Assembly (NCBI GenBank): GCA_023653785.1
Contig: JAMKCH010084901.1
Location: 1-64,000 of the forward strand
Length of the DNA: 64,000 nt
Source: Ophioderma brevispina
Lineage: Eukaryota; Echinodermata; Ophiuroidea; Amphilepidida; Ophiodermatidae
Direction: 5' to 3'
This document shows positions 49,540 to 61,587 of this stretch, in pieces. Within the stretch, counting starts at the first letter, position 1. Each line of letters opens with the position of its first letter. A program made the translations under genes and the position numbers. The notes under the pieces are model-generated. The model did no database searches and had not been told where the DNA came from. It worked only from the letters and a program-made list of their open reading frames with translations.

Positions 49540-51246
49540 CTGCAGCAGAAACAATAACAAAGAGGAGGTTGAGTTGTCGTGGTAACTGATGAAGACATTA
49601 GCGAGAAATTAACACTGGCATAAATCACAAAAAATACAGAAATGAGGTACTTTGAAATCCATTGATGAACGAGTCACGACCTCAGTCCACTTTCCACTTC
49701 AAAATAGAATTTAACAACTTTTGTTATCCGCTCTAAACGTGTCGTCCAGTACAGATGTGAGCTGTGATTGGCTTGGACTCAGTTGGGTATAAGCCAAAGA
49801 GGGAGAAGAATAAAGCCCAATGTAATCACAGTTCACTTCACTTTTATGATTAGAGTTCTAAACACAGAGTGCAAGTACAGCCAATAAGTTCCTTGATTAA
49901 GATCTCTTAATTTTTGATCAGTTCATTCACACTCTTCTTAATTAAGTTAAGGGTGGGTTCAAATTGGCAGGAATCTTATGATCGAGATAACCTTCAGGCC
50001 GATTCTACACAAAGTCATTCATGGTTAACACCCTAATGTCTTCCCCTTTTCCAACCCATGTCCAAATCAAAATCTTTGTCAACTCGCCATGCAGCCCAAA
50101 ATAACACCTGAGAAAATAATTTTACTAAAGTGTTAAGCTACAAGATTAGTTTTTGTTTTAATTTATTAAAAGATCCAAAATTTTATTCAAACTAACACTT
50201 ACACATACAGATAGGGCGCATCCTCATTTAAATAATCTTTGAATCTCTAAATGCATACTGCCCCAAGAATGTTAGATCATGTATGGTATATAGTTGAACT
50301 TCTGTGAACACTACTTTTTTTTAAATGATTGATCTTTTGACCATGTTTAGAGTACAATTTTTTTTATCATTTTTACCATACAAATGCATATTTTTTTTGA
50401 CTGAATAAGACTAAGCAAAAAAACAAACATGATTAACAATCATAATGGTCAATATAATAACTTAATGCTCTCTTCATGTTAAACATGCAGTCCTAATAAA
50501 CTTGACAGTGGTGTCAGCTACAAATTCTATGTTATAGTTTTGCTATAACCTGATGCCTTTCCTTGTTTTTCCTTGCTTACTGATTGTAATTTCAAAATTT
50601 ACTGTCAAAATATGGATTTGCTTTTAGCCCTTTAACATGGCTGATCTAATCAGACATCAGAACCAGATTTAATCAAAATAAGCTAACAAAATCTATGGTA
50701 TAATATTCATGTGCAGTAGGAACGCCAACGACGCATATAGCCGTTAAAAGGTCAATTTTTAAGGGTTCAAACTTTGGTGAGCGGCATGAGCACTCGTGGG
50801 TACGAGGAACGATATTTTTTCGCACGGTTTTCATTAGCAATTTTAATTGATTAATTATAACACAGGAGAGGACCAATTATTCCCACAGACTCCTGAATAA
50901 GTCTTAGATATGTATATTTTGTTTATAAAGATACAATTTTTCAATCGGCTTTCTCCACAGTCGATATAAGGCAAATTTAGCCATGATCATGCTGTCAACT
51001 TCCAGTAGAATTTTGCAATGTTTACATTTTTCAAGTACCTGCGAATGTGCATCTTATCAAAATGAATGACTCATTGTTAGCATGATGAGATAAAATTATT
51101 GGTATATTTCATCTTCTGATAGGATTTATCAATGGTAATGACCGTACTTGTTAGAAAATGCAGTTTGAAAACATGTTGTCAAAAATGATATTTGACAGAT
51201 AGATCAACTCTATACATATAGAGTTGATCTATCGCTTCTTACATGT

Positions 51247-51333
51247 ACCACCTGGTTAGCTCAGTTAGCAAGCGTGCTATTCAAGTAATGCAGAGATTAC
51301 GGGTTCGAGTCCAGCCAAGGGCATTTGTTTTTT
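51247..51333 (+). mobile_element. tRNA-like sequence, SINE head or tRNA pseudogene
   Basis: A box TTAGCTCAGTTAGCAAGC and B box GGGTTCGAGTCCAGC are good pol III promoter matches, but the anticodon and acceptor stems do not pair well. It is not called as a functional tRNA. Confidence 0.6.
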
Positions 51334-51752
51334 AACACCTCTGTACGCTGGCCAGCTCCAGGAAAAGATTAAATATTGATGTTATACTGTTATTACTATC
51401 AATTTATTATTTTTCCTGATCTCATTTGGGTGGGGTCTTAAAGGCACTATCAGTGATTTGCTAAATCATAAAATTGAAAAAATCTTCAAAAATCAGATTT
51501 GTGCATGTCTGTAACACGTACGGGTACCCTAACATACCCTGCAAATGATAAGACCAGAAACAACCTAATAAGCACAGAATCCGATATTTTAGCCATTACT
51601 GTCCGAACAGACACTTACTACAACACGTAATTCAATGGAGAGTCAAATCTTTGAAGACTGCCGTTTTCTTCCTTTTCTGGCAATTCTTCAGTTGGAAAAA
51701 ATAACTTATGGGAATTATACAGACTTAACCTTCGATTTTAAGCTATTATGCA

Positions 51753-51862
51753 AAGCGGACAAGATAGCTCAATCAGGTAAGCGCTCGACTCCAGTGTATG
51801 CTCATCCATGCGTATAGGCGTGCGTTCGAGCCCTGTGAGATTCAGCTATCTTGTAATTTCCC
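51753..51862 (+). mobile_element. SINE head only, followed by poly(T)
   Basis: The tRNA-like head (GACAAGATAGCTCAATCAGG...GTGCGTTCGAGCCCTGTGAG...TCTTGTAATTTCCC) is present, but the body is replaced by T23 at about 51865. Confidence 0.82.
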
Positions 51863-52053
51863 TTTTTTTTTTTTTTTTTTTTTCCTACGGCTCATATCCC
51901 CTAAAGCATAACTGATAGCACTAGAGTAAATAGTGTAATTACCCAGGCACAAAACAATTCTTTTCATTCTATCCCACGGCAGTACAGGGTGAGCGTCGAG
52001 TGAAGTGGCACGCACACAAAATCTTCGGCCCCTCTATGTCCTCCCTAAATGTT

Positions 52054-52483
52054 AAACCAATTCCTATACGTTAAGCTGCTGAACCTAAGAGAGTTGTGGA
52101 AGTGCCAAATTGGACAAGATAGCTCAATCAGGTAAGCGCTCGACTCCAGTGTATGCTCATTCATGCGTATAGGCGTGCGTTCGAGCCCTGTAAGATTCAG
52201 CTATCTTGTAATTTCCCTGGACAAGAAATTAACCGCTTGGTTGTCTCGATTTACCCATGCGATATTTGGGGAGCTGGTCCCGGCTGCGATGGTTATGTCG
52301 ATGCATGTTTGCTGATAAGGGAAAGCGCTGATCCCGATCTGCTGCATCCCTTGAAATGATGCTAAATGGTTTATGGTATGGTTGGGCCACAGTGGTCAGC
52401 GGCCATTTGTGAAAGCGCTTAGAGGCCAATAGCATAAGGCGCTATATAAATCTCTGCTATTATTATTATTATTATTATTAAAT
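52054..52483 (+). mobile_element. tRNA-derived SINE, full-length copy 1 (with shared 5' flank)
   Basis: From 52109: A box TAGCTCAATCAGGTAAGCGC and B box GCGTTCGAGCCCTG, then a 230-bp body and the tail GGCGCTATATAAATCTCTGC plus (TAT)n. The preceding 55 bp (AAACCAATTCCTATACG...) is also shared with copy 2. It is inserted in MITE family 4d. Confidence 0.88.
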
Positions 52484-52899
52484 TTCAAATATTTTGACTC
52501 TTTCGGGTGAATCAGTGATATGTCTTTAAGGAGTAGGCGAATTTTGCGTGTGGCCCTTTTCCAATTCAACTGCAAGTTACGCCACCGTAGACTGAGCATC
52601 TTTACCGGTTATTCCTTCATGAAATAATCAATATGCACAGAGTTGAATGAGGTTCATAGGCTTTATTCCGTATTGGCTTAATTGATTTGTTTCACTAGAA
52701 AGCTTGGGGATTTCAATGCAGTCGTCATTCAGTCATCATTACTTTTTTTCTTATCTTTTAGAGTGCATTTCTTTCTGTAAAAACGATACCATTTCCCAAT
52801 ATAATTACTAACAACTTAACCACCTATTTTTTCCTTCTGAAAGTTTCCAAGAGACACAAATAAAAGCTCGGTTTTCTTCTTTTTTTTTTTTTTTTTTTT

Positions 52900-53329
52900 A
52901 AACCAATTCCTATACGTTAAGCTGCTGAACCTAAGAGAGTTGTGGAAGTGCCAAATTGGACAAGATAGCTCAATCAGGTAAGCGCTCGACTCCAGTGTAT
53001 GCTCATTCATGCGTATAGGCGTGCGTTCGAGCCCTGTAAGATTCAGCTATCTTGTAATTTCCCTGGACAAGAAATTAACCGCTTGGTTGTCTCGATTTAC
53101 CCATGCGATATTTGGGGAGCTGGTCCCGGCTGCGATGGTTATGTCGATGCATGTTTGCTGATAAGGGAAAGCGCTGATCCCGATCTGCTGCATCCCTTGA
53201 AATGATGCTAAATGGTTTATGGTATGGTTGGGCCACAGTGGTCAGCGGCCATTTGTGAAAGCGCTTAGAGGCCAATAGCATAAGGCGCTATATAAATCTC
53301 TGCTATTATTATTATTATTATTATTAAAT
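52900..53329 (+). mobile_element. tRNA-derived SINE, full-length copy 2
   Basis: 430 bp, apparently identical to 52054-52483 including the 55-bp 5' flank; offset exactly 846 bp. Preceded by T23. Identity beyond the SINE itself points to local duplication, transduction or an assembly effect rather than independent insertion. Confidence 0.88.
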
Positions 53330-54370
53330 CGTGTGAAGCGCATTTCAATACGGAATAAACCCCAAACTCGTTCTGACTTCGTCTTCATGGTCAAATTCAT
53401 TCCCATTGAAAAATGTGTTTCACACGATTTGGAACTCCTCTATGGTGTTAAAGAGCTAGTTCCCCGTAAAATTTGCTGTTAGGTCTTCACGTATGGGTTG
53501 TCTCGTGTCCATCAAGTAGGACACGAGGTTACTAGTACCCTCTAAAGCAAAATGCCAGGGTATATCTATGCTTTATTATATTTCTAAATACATTTTCGTA
53601 AAAAATGCTAGAAAGATACCATTGATAATAAAGTAAAACGCCCACAATATACATACGTGGCCCACGGGAAAAAAGAGATCATGATGATGTGTAGTATATA
53701 GTGTGTCCTGAAAGAAATAACCATACGAATGAAACATCCAAACCTTTTCAGTTACATCACTTTCAAGAATTTGTCGCAGATTTTAATCAATCGTTACTGA
53801 TTTTTTTTATTAACACACCTATATAATCCAATTTAATGACAGGAGTACCATAGATATTCCGCAGCAGACAACTGTTTTTGTCTATTGACTTCTCAAGTCA
53901 TAAATTGTCACGAATGCCGAGAGAAGTCACTAATGCCTAACATAGATAGCAGTTTTTAGTAAATTCTGCTAATAAGGCAACTTTATCCTAGCGGACATTC
54001 TTTAAGAAAGCAAAGGCATCTTTTGAAACATTTTTTTATTTAAAAAATAGCCCGTTTAAGCAATCACGAGAGTAGGTCGAGCAAATTAGCGGGAAATAGA
54101 CAAACACAGACGTAATTTGGCAGTAAACTAAGGTTATTATTCAATTGCTATCACCAATACCAATAACTAAAATAATTGTGAATTTGACTGGTTTCCATTT
54201 GGCCTCTTGTAAATCGGGAAGAATCGCTTGAGAACCGTGGGTAATAACCCTAGAAATCTCACTTACAGGAGGCAGAGCCTATCAAAAACGAGTCAACTGG
54301 CAATGCGTTATGATAATGTTAAAATGTAAAATGGTGATTGTGTTGATAGGTGTATGATTGTAATTGATAG

Positions 54371-54571
54371 GTGTACAACTCACGCGGCAAACTGCGAAGA
54401 GATGCCGTGATAGGAAGCTTCCTTATCCATGTTGGAACAGTGTATGTAGCGAAGAATCGCACCATAGAAAACAAATGGCTGGTACTGACAAATGCAGACC
54501 ATGTTGGAGGTGGCTGTACCGGGTATCTGATGGTTAGCTTGAGTGTTACTGGAAGAGGTGATAGAACACTG
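54371..54571 (+). CDS. Ferlin exon: C2B end and inter-C2 linker
   Basis: Acceptor TTGATAG|GTGTAC and donor CACTG|GTAAGT give 201 bp (67 codons, phase 0/0). The peptide starts VYNSRGKLRRDAVIGSFLIH and continues VGTVYVAKNRTIENKWLVL. In dysferlin/myoferlin the equivalent segment is the last C2B strand (LIGEF.xDVGxVY) followed by the conserved KW.xL.xP/AD, G.KGY and GxGD motifs; KWLVLTNADH, GGGCTGYLMVS and TGRGD are visible here. The acceptor's pyrimidine tract is weak (TGTATGATTGTAATTGATAG). The preceding exon should end in phase 0 with the C2B core and was not identified. Confidence 0.85.
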
Positions 54572-55557
54572 GTAAGTAAATTTGTTTCAGAAAGAAAGAA
54601 AATGCGAAACGTGCGTGCGCGTACTTTTGTGTTAAAAATATTACTTTTCAGGAGATTTCTAACAGGGAAAGTAGCTTAAAACCTGTTTACAACATGAATA
54701 AGAAAAATAGATTTTCCCTAATGCAATATTTAGAAAACACAACGTGTTTACATTGTTACGATCCCGGCTCAAGGATTGTAACAAAACCAGAACACCTAGA
54801 AAATTAAACTCAATTCACCTCTGATTTACAATCTCTCTATATTTATACTATGGTGTTTAATTCTGAACCGATTTTTTTATACGTTGAAATCACAGGTTAC
54901 TATTAGAGCTAATTAATGTAACTTGCTTTAAGACTACTATGAATCACTATGTAATCATCTTTGTGACGTTGAATCACCAGTAGGAAATCGGATTATATAT
55001 AGTTCAGCGATATGAAGCTATATGAGGGGTTTCTTTGAATCCAGGGTCTGTGAGTTGATTACCAGAATTACAGCAACACATCAGGTCAGAGGCAAGAGCA
55101 AAATGGGCGTTGTGCCCGGAACTCCAGGAGAGTCAACGTTTGAACATGTTCTAAGATTACGGAACCTTGACATTCCTAATGACCTCATGTCAAAGGTTAA
55201 ATAAAGCAATCAATTATGAAGTGTGCCTTCTAGGTCCAATACAACTCCTTTCCAGAGTGTCTCCTTGTAGTCTCAGCAGCTTAAAGTAATAACAGCACTT
55301 TTTAAAGAGCGCCCCCAATTTTCAAAATTTGAGATTTTTTGCAAGTTGTGTTGGTAATTGTATATTAAACTATACTTGCGAGTGGTAATTCCAAATCAAA
55401 CTCTTGAAGCAAAATTGACCATCTCATGTTTCTTCTGTTTTTTTGCAAGCGGATTGTGGTCTGCGAATACGATGACTGGGAGCTACTGGGAATATGGCTG
55501 CGTTCAAATATACCTCAAAATTCTGAAAAGCCAAAACCATTCCAAGACATTTTAATG

Positions 55558-55672
55558 TTAATTGGCACAAATTGCTCCCTTGAACTGCTCCACAGAGGGC
55601 AGTTCTATGATGCTGTCTGGGAGCGCATCCCAGTGTCTCGGTGTTCTGGCGAAGAAACTGTATTTGTTAAAG
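55558..55672 (-). pseudogene. Non-LTR retrotransposon C-terminal fragment
   Basis: The minus-strand frame reads NKYSFFARTPRHWDALPDSI then IELPSVEQFKGA. The pattern (N)SFF.RT...W..LP.SI...PS...FK is the well-known extreme C-terminus of RT proteins from several non-LTR retrotransposon clades. Only about 38 residues remain. A TTAA-MITE (55667) cuts the element at its upstream side. It lies in the first ferlin intron. Confidence 0.75.
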
Positions 55673-56010
55673 GTGCAACAAGAGATTTTTGAGGCACCCA
55701 AGTATTGTGTCATAATAGTAATTTCATATAGATCAGACACTCAATAGACTTCGTACCTTGTATTTGGCTATAGAAATGTCTTAAAAGAGAGAAAAAAGGG
55801 GATTCTGATTTGTTAATATTTCAATGTAAAACATAGGCTGAATTTTGTATTTGCTCCTATACAAAATTAGAAAACTCGAAATTTTTGTACCAAAGAAACA
55901 TTTCTCAGCTTGATCCTTTCAGATGGGGATATTTTTGATGGAAAGCTTTACATTGCAGCAAAAATCAGCACTTTCGATTTTTTTAGGGACACCTGAAATG
56001 TGAAATCTCT
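55667..56010. mobile_element. TTAA-MITE family 2, copy c, right end lost
   Basis: The left TIR TTAAAGGTGCAACAAGAGAT is present. Homology to copies a and b ends at GAAATCTCTAGCG, so the last bases are missing. It is inserted into a non-LTR retrotransposon remnant. Confidence 0.85.
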
Positions 56011-56410
56011 AGCGCATAAATCGTTGTAGGGTTTGGTGCTGGCATACAGGGACCTTTCCCAACAACAGACAACTAGAGCCGTTGTTGGTCTTTTATATTT
56101 TATTTCCAGTTTCAGAGTTGCAGACTGCCTCAATCTCACAATTACCTCCTCTTATATAGAGGCCCAATTACACCGGGTGTGGCCTAATTAACAAACCCCA
56201 TTGTCGTATTGGTATTGGTCAGTAGTGGTCACTCACTAGTGTTTCTCTGTAGTTATATAAATGCACATTGTAGAGGCCTAAGGTGTTTAATATAATTTGG
56301 GGATCCCAACAGTACTATTGCCGTTTTTACAACTGCAGTGTAGTTTTATGTGAATAATTTGTTATTGATCATTGTTTGCTGTTATGTTTGGTTGCATTTG
56401 TTCAATGAAA

Positions 56411-56508
56411 AATATACTGAACACAAAAATGAACCACCTGTAATTCTTACAGGCGTGCCTATTGTTGGAAGGAGTATTAGTAAAGTTTCTTTTTGTGTTC
56501 AGTGTACT
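56411..56508. mobile_element. Small MITE, ACTGAACACAAAAA termini
   Basis: ACTGAACACAAAAATGAA...TTCTTTTTGTGTTCAGT bound about 98 bp. A diverged relative with ACTGAACTCAAAAAC...TTTTTGTGTTCAG lies at 56634-56680, and a body fragment (CTGTAATTCTTGCAGACGT) near 56801. Confidence 0.65.
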
Positions 56509-56919
56509 TATTATTTTTAATACTCATTATTTACAGATTAAAATTTGTATATTTACAATTTATTTATTTTTTACAATTTATAAGTTCATATTCGTAAATT
56601 TATACATTTATTTATGCAGACATCTCTATCTAAACTGAACTCAAAAACAAACTTAATAAATTTCTTTTTGTGTTCAGGATATTTTGGATCATGTTAAAAC
56701 ATTGGGTGCTATGAACAAATAGTTACTTCACAATTCTCATACAATATGAGCAAAGTTACGCCCACAGGTTAAATAAATTACGAGAGCATAAACTTAACCC
56801 CCTGTAATTCTTGCAGACGTACCTATTGTTGGAATAAAGGAGTATGGGTAAATCAGATTTGAAAAAAACAAAACAAAATTGGATTCTTAATTACTGTGTT
56901 TGTTGTTATTCAGTAACAG

Positions 56920-56957
56920 CAATTCAAGGAACCCGTTGAGCCTGATCATTTTGATTC
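56920..56957 (+). CDS. Ferlin mini-exon, acidic linker
   Basis: This 38-bp exon lies between AACAG|CAATTC and GATTC|GTAAGT and encodes QFKEPVEPDHFD plus two bases of a Ser codon (phase 0 in, phase 2 out). The acidic character and position match the ED-rich linker just before SNLL in other ferlins. It is too short to call alone, but both phases fit its neighbours exactly. Confidence 0.72.
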
Positions 56958-57380
56958 GTAAGTAAACTTTTTATGTCTGTAATGAAAAGCAAATTCTTGT
57001 AACAATGTTGAGAGATGTTGTGTAACGCTGTATTTGCACCTTTGTAGTTCAGGGCCATATATAAGGCAGATGGTTCCCGTGGGATTTTCGTGTTATTTTC
57101 TTGTTTCTATTGGATTCCAATATACATTAGTCACTTTGTCAAAAGATCTATAGTGCCAATTTTCCTGAGCATTTGTAATGTATCATTTATGCAAATTAAT
57201 ATGAAGTCACTAAAAATCATAGAAAACGCTCAGGTATGCTGTAGGTTTAAACGTCATAGAAAACGCTCAGGTATGCTCTAGGTTTGGGCCATATGGTAGA
57301 ACAGAGGGATACTTTAAATTTCCATCTGAATATGGACCCAGTATAAAGAAGAAATAAACGAAAGAGTGGGATATATTTCT

Positions 57381-57960
57381 TTGACCATTAGAAACTCTTA
57401 TCTAGCATTTCAGTCTTGATAGCATCTTCAAATTCAAGATGACAGCCAAATCGGACGCCTTCAAAGATAAACCTTAAAATTACCATATTATGTGTAATAT
57501 ATTTGGTTATATCATCCCCAATATTATAAAATGGGTGTATTTAAGTGTAAGATAATATGTCTTTGACCATTAGAAACTTTTATCTTGCATTTCCGTTTTG
57601 TTGCCAATGGAGAAATCGCAAATGATATCCAATACGGCAGTTTAAGTTTTGTTTAAACCTGTAAACCATTGTTTGCATTATATTTATTTTTGTATCATCC
57701 AGAAATTACTATTAAAGTATAAAATAAAGTATGAGTCGTGTTTTTGACCACTAGATATTTTAGTATGTTTATATTTGTTATCAGGCTTAAAATTCAAGAT
57801 GTTGGTCAACTGATAACAAATGTATGGCAAACGGAAGTCGTATTACCATAATTTTTCATTAAGTATTTATACAAACCAAAAATACCAGATATAAGTTTCT
57901 AATTGTCAAAATCATGTTATGTCATACTTTAATTTAGACTTTCTTCATAATTTCTGGATA
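57381..57960. repeat. Degenerate 180-bp repeat, about three units
   Basis: TTTGACCATTAGAAACT...TTATC recurs at 57381, 57562 and 57744. An inverted relative (AGTTTCTAATTGTCAAAA) lies at about 57894. Confidence 0.7.
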
Positions 57961-58593
57961 ATTTAAATAAATACAGATATTTTTTTGTAGAGTTGAACGA
58001 AATTTAAAAGGACGGTCATAAAGCAAGATGGTATTAAAGTTGATATTCATTGAGTAGCAGTATCATGCAAAGTTTGGTATCGTTGGAAAGCTCAGGACTA
58101 AAGGGAAAAGAATATGACGTATTCCAGTTGTAGAACAACATAATTAAGTCGCTAATTACATTTTAGAAGATCGATAGCCGAGTCCTCAGTTGCACCTATG
58201 GGGACACTAGTCTGAGATTCTTTTTTAACCGATGAGACATATTACAACACAAAATTTTCATTTGTGAGATTTATTGATGTTTACTAACGATTTATTGTAT
58301 TCTGTAATGTTGAAATATTGATATTTCAAGAGAGAAATTGACCGCAGTCGATCGGGACTGAGTTGACGATGACCAGCCATGACAGATCAATGACATGTCA
58401 ATGTGAATGAAATACCCAAGATTTCAGGGACATGAAAACAATCCCAATTCTAAAATTCTCTGAAAAATCATTGTGATCATAAGTGCAACAATCACTGGTA
58501 ATTTAAAATAACGGAAATCCAATAATTGTTTTGATTGATAGCCGAAACTTGAATTTCACGGCACAGGCAGATTTCCCAAGAAAATGACCATTC

Positions 58594-58935
58594 CCGGTGT
58601 AGAAGTAATTATAGCCCGGCGTACTCATAGTCCGGGAACAATGGTGAACAATAGGACAATCGATTCAGTTGACTCTTTACGCAACATTAGTTTCAAGCTT
58701 TATTCCGTTATCGTCTATGGAGCCCCGGACTGTGGCTCCCGCCGGACTATATCTGCTTTCACACCGGTGTAGAAGTAACCATTGTCCGGCGTACTCATAG
58801 TCCGGGAACAATGGTGAACAATAGGGCAATCAATTCAGTTGACTCTTTACGCACATTAGTTTCACCTTCTTCCCGTTATCGTCTATGGAGCCCGGACTAA
58901 TGGCTCCCACCGGACTAATCTGCTTTCACACCGGT
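58594..58935. repeat. 170-bp tandem duplication
   Basis: Two units start CCGGTGTAGAAGTAA at 58594 and 58764; a third start, CCGGTATCAGG, is at 58931. Each contains short inverted GTCCGG / CCGGAC motifs. Confidence 0.88.
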
Positions 58936-59118
58936 ATCAGGCTAATACGCAAGTGTGAGATTTGGACCACCAACTCCTGCTCCTGGGGCCATGTATTGGC
59001 AACCGTTCCAGAGCGAGCTATTCATTCTATTGATTGCTGACCACAATAGCAGTAGCGATTTATTCTAATTCCGTAAGTGTTATTAAGGATTAGAATTGCA
59101 TATCTGGTACACCAATCC

Positions 59119-59190
59119 CAGCTGGTCTTGTGGTTAGGTAGCTGACCTCATGATACAGTGGTCGCGGGTTCGGATCTCGCTACTGCTTCT
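59119..59190 (+). mobile_element. tRNA-like sequence, probable SINE head
   Basis: GCTGGTCTTGTGGTTAGGTA...GCGGGTTCGGATCTCGC resembles A and B boxes. Stems are incomplete. Confidence 0.55.
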
Positions 59191-59349
59191 TTTAAAATTT
59201 ATAAAATGTTCATTATTGTTTCAGGTTAGAGGGAAAAATTCTAAGAAAAGAAAACTCAATAGCTATTTAAATGCTATTTATAGTTTGTCACCCCGACCGT
59301 GAAAACTTTTTGTAATGGTCGGGTGAAGTTGGTGTTCATGAATGAAATA

Positions 59350-59610
59350 GCGATTTCGGAAAACTGTCTTCTTCTACATGATACGTATACTCTACCCTAA
59401 TATCATGGAAAGTCCCGAGGAAGTCCATCATTACATGCATGGTAATGGTAATGAATGATCGAGCACATGTAAACAACGAATATCGGCAAGGCAAGGCAAG
59501 TAGTAAATAACAACAACATGGCGACCAGTGCAGCCAATGCATGCGACCCGGAGGTGTACAAGGAATGACGTCATACAATCAAGCCTCATTTTGGAGTAAT
59601 GGTCGAGTTG
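59350..59610 (+). promoter_or_regulatory. GC-richer island with CRE and Kozak ATG
   Basis: Contains TGACGTCA (about 59567) and CAACATGGCG opening a 16-codon ORF (MATSAANACDPEVYKE). It could be a promoter or first exon inside the ferlin intron, but nothing downstream supports a gene. Weak. Confidence 0.15.
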
Positions 59611-60481
59611 ATGACCCTCGTAATTAGATCTAATCGCTTATTCTTCCACTTAATTTTTTTGACAATGAAGTAAAAATAAATGTGAAATACTGATTTACAA
59701 CTTTCCAACGATACCGAATTCATAGTGAATGAATATCAACTTTAAAGAAATGCTGGACAAGGGTTTAAAACAACGTGGCGTAGTTTCTTCCAAACAGTTA
59801 TTATATCTAGTCAAACTCTGAATTTTATTCACTTGCCATTTTGGTGAAACTTTTGGAGACGTTTTGACTGCCATCTTTAATCTGAAGCTAGATAATGCCT
59901 GGTAAGAGTTCCTGATGGCCCTTGACATTATTTGTGTGCCTTTTTTCTCATATTAGCCCCATATGCCACTTTTTCAATGATTTTGAAATTTTGGACGCCA
60001 TCTTGAATATTGCTGGAATGCTTCGTTTTTTTCGTTGTTTTGTAACGTTTTTACTATATTATAGAATGATAAAAGAAATCTTTAACGGTTGAACTGATTC
60101 AATCCTGGTGTATTTCAATTTTGACTTATGTCGTCATAATTAATTTGCATGTAAAATGGTGAACACACGTTCGAAAAAATTTGCACCATGCATTATATTT
60201 TGGCTCAATCATATCATAATTAACAAGTTCTCGGAAAGGAAAGATTCAAATCCTGGAATACATTTGGCCACCGACTATTGGTCTTGCATATCGATGTGTG
60301 TGTGTTTTTTAAATCCCAAAATGTCGCAGTATTTTAAGATCTTCCTACCTGCACGCCTACAAAATCTTGTTAATTCTGTTAGTATTTCTGTTTGTGGATT
60401 TATTCATATTACATTGGCACTTTTTCTATTTTTTTTATTTTCAATCTGTATGTCTCGCCTTTCCTCTGAAATAAATCACAG

Positions 60482-60564
60482 AAACTTGCTATTGCCAGTC
60501 GGCACAGAACAACAAACGGGCATGCTGCTAGTCAAGATTTACAACGCCGAGGACATTCCACAGA
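60482..60564 (+). CDS. Ferlin exon: start of C2C domain
   Basis: The acceptor ATAAATCACAG|AAAC completes the Ser codon. The 83-bp exon encodes SNLLLPVGTEQQTGM then LLVKIYNAEDIPQ, the first beta strand and loop 1 entry of C2C. SNLL.P and (R/N)AED(I/L)PQ are hallmark residues of ferlin C2C. The donor CACAGA|GTAAAT leaves one base (phase 1). Reading on past the donor gives a different, low-complexity peptide. Confidence 0.88.
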
Positions 60565-60933
60565 GTAAATCTTTTACTAATATTATCATCCACTACCATC
60601 ACCACCAGTACCACCATCCCTGGTAAACTTTGAGTAAATTTCGAGTGCCGTACCCGAAACGTACTTGTAGAATTAAATTTCTTTAGGTGTAGATTCGGAA
60701 CACTTACCGAGAACAAAATGCTCAAAAGGAGTGCTCAAAACGTACTACATTTCAATCAATCTACTTATTACCTTAGAAATGTCTAAATTAAAGAAGCACG
60801 AAATGTACAGGAGTCGTTTTACACGAAATGTACCAAAAATGTACTCAAAATCCATCGGGGATGTCTATATAAAATATTTTGCACCTCAGGAATGTGCACA
60901 GAAAAGTACTCGAAAAATAATTATATAATATTG

Positions 60934-61034
60934 GATGGCTGAGGTCGATAACAGAAAATATCGCCCGAGCCTAGATCATATATGATATTTTCTTTGCGAG
61001 GGCGATATTTTCTGTTATCAACCGAAAAAGTCAT
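60934..61034. mobile_element. Short foldback element
   Basis: The inverted arms GATAACAGAAAATATCGCCC / GGGCGATATTTTCTGTTATC are 20 bp perfect, within longer imperfect arms around a short loop. Confidence 0.75.
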
Positions 61035-61587
61035 CTATTATTATTATATGCAAGAAGAAGCTGACTTGACAAAATAGTTTTAAAATGGCTTCAAAACTAA
61101 TAAAAAGAAATTTGCTTGACGAGTTGCCCGATATTTTTGCGTATTGTGCAGTGTTGGGCGGTACGCGCTACTCGCACTGCAGTATTGCACCACACGGTAG
61201 CTTCAGATGCATGGTATTATATATTTCCATAACTAAACATGATAAATAATAAGGGCACACTTGAAAGCTGCATATTAAGCAGGTTGAGTAACCGCACCAT
61301 GCCCACAGGAAAAAGTCAAGAGGGCTCAAATCAGATGAAAATAATCAAGGAACTGTAAAAGGTCTATAAGAAGTTGTGACACATTTGATTTTAACATATA
61401 TTGCAAAGTATGATGATTTAGAATACATTTGTACAATACCCACCAAAATGGCGTTTTAAAAATCATTTTCCTTTCTCTATTCACCTTGTACGAGTCTTCG
61501 TATCACTTCCTTTTCGCAGTGACATTAGTGCGTAATTTAGGTCAAAAGAGTGAACCAAATACAATTGAAATCCGTAAGATCAACTAA

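Larger units (their letters stand above)
51438..52529. mobile_element. TTAA-MITE family 4, copy d, split by SINE block
   Basis: Left end TTAAAGGCACTATCAGTGATT, right end AATCAGTGATATGTCTTTAA. The body is interrupted from about 51746 to 52482 by SINE-related sequence, so the SINE block is younger than the MITE. Confidence 0.88.
49540..54370. other. Region between NCKAP5-like and ferlin exons
   Basis: It should hold the NCKAP5-like 5' exons and ferlin upstream exons unless the introns extend further. I could not identify either. SINE and MITE clusters lie at 51.2-53.3 kb. Confidence 0.45.
54572..56919. other. Ferlin intron
   Basis: An open frame at 55022-55204 (+), ending RLRNLDIPNDLMSKVK, is unassigned and followed by a stop; not called as an exon because phases 0/0 already join the flanking exons. 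Confidence 0.5.
56958..60481. other. Ferlin intron
   Basis: Satellites at 57.4-58.0 and 58.6-58.9 kb and a tRNA-like sequence; no exon seen. Confidence 0.55.

Noticed and set aside
51247..51333. Functional tRNA gene
   Set aside because: Good A and B boxes but acceptor and anticodon stems do not pair.
52153..53281. Identical 68-codon ORFs on both strands at 52.2 and 53.0 kb
   Set aside because: They are translations of duplicated SINE copies with no protein-coding signature.
55022..55204. Extra ferlin exon (ending RLRNLDIPNDLMSKVK)
   Set aside because: The flanking ferlin exons already join in phase 0 and the peptide has no ferlin resemblance.
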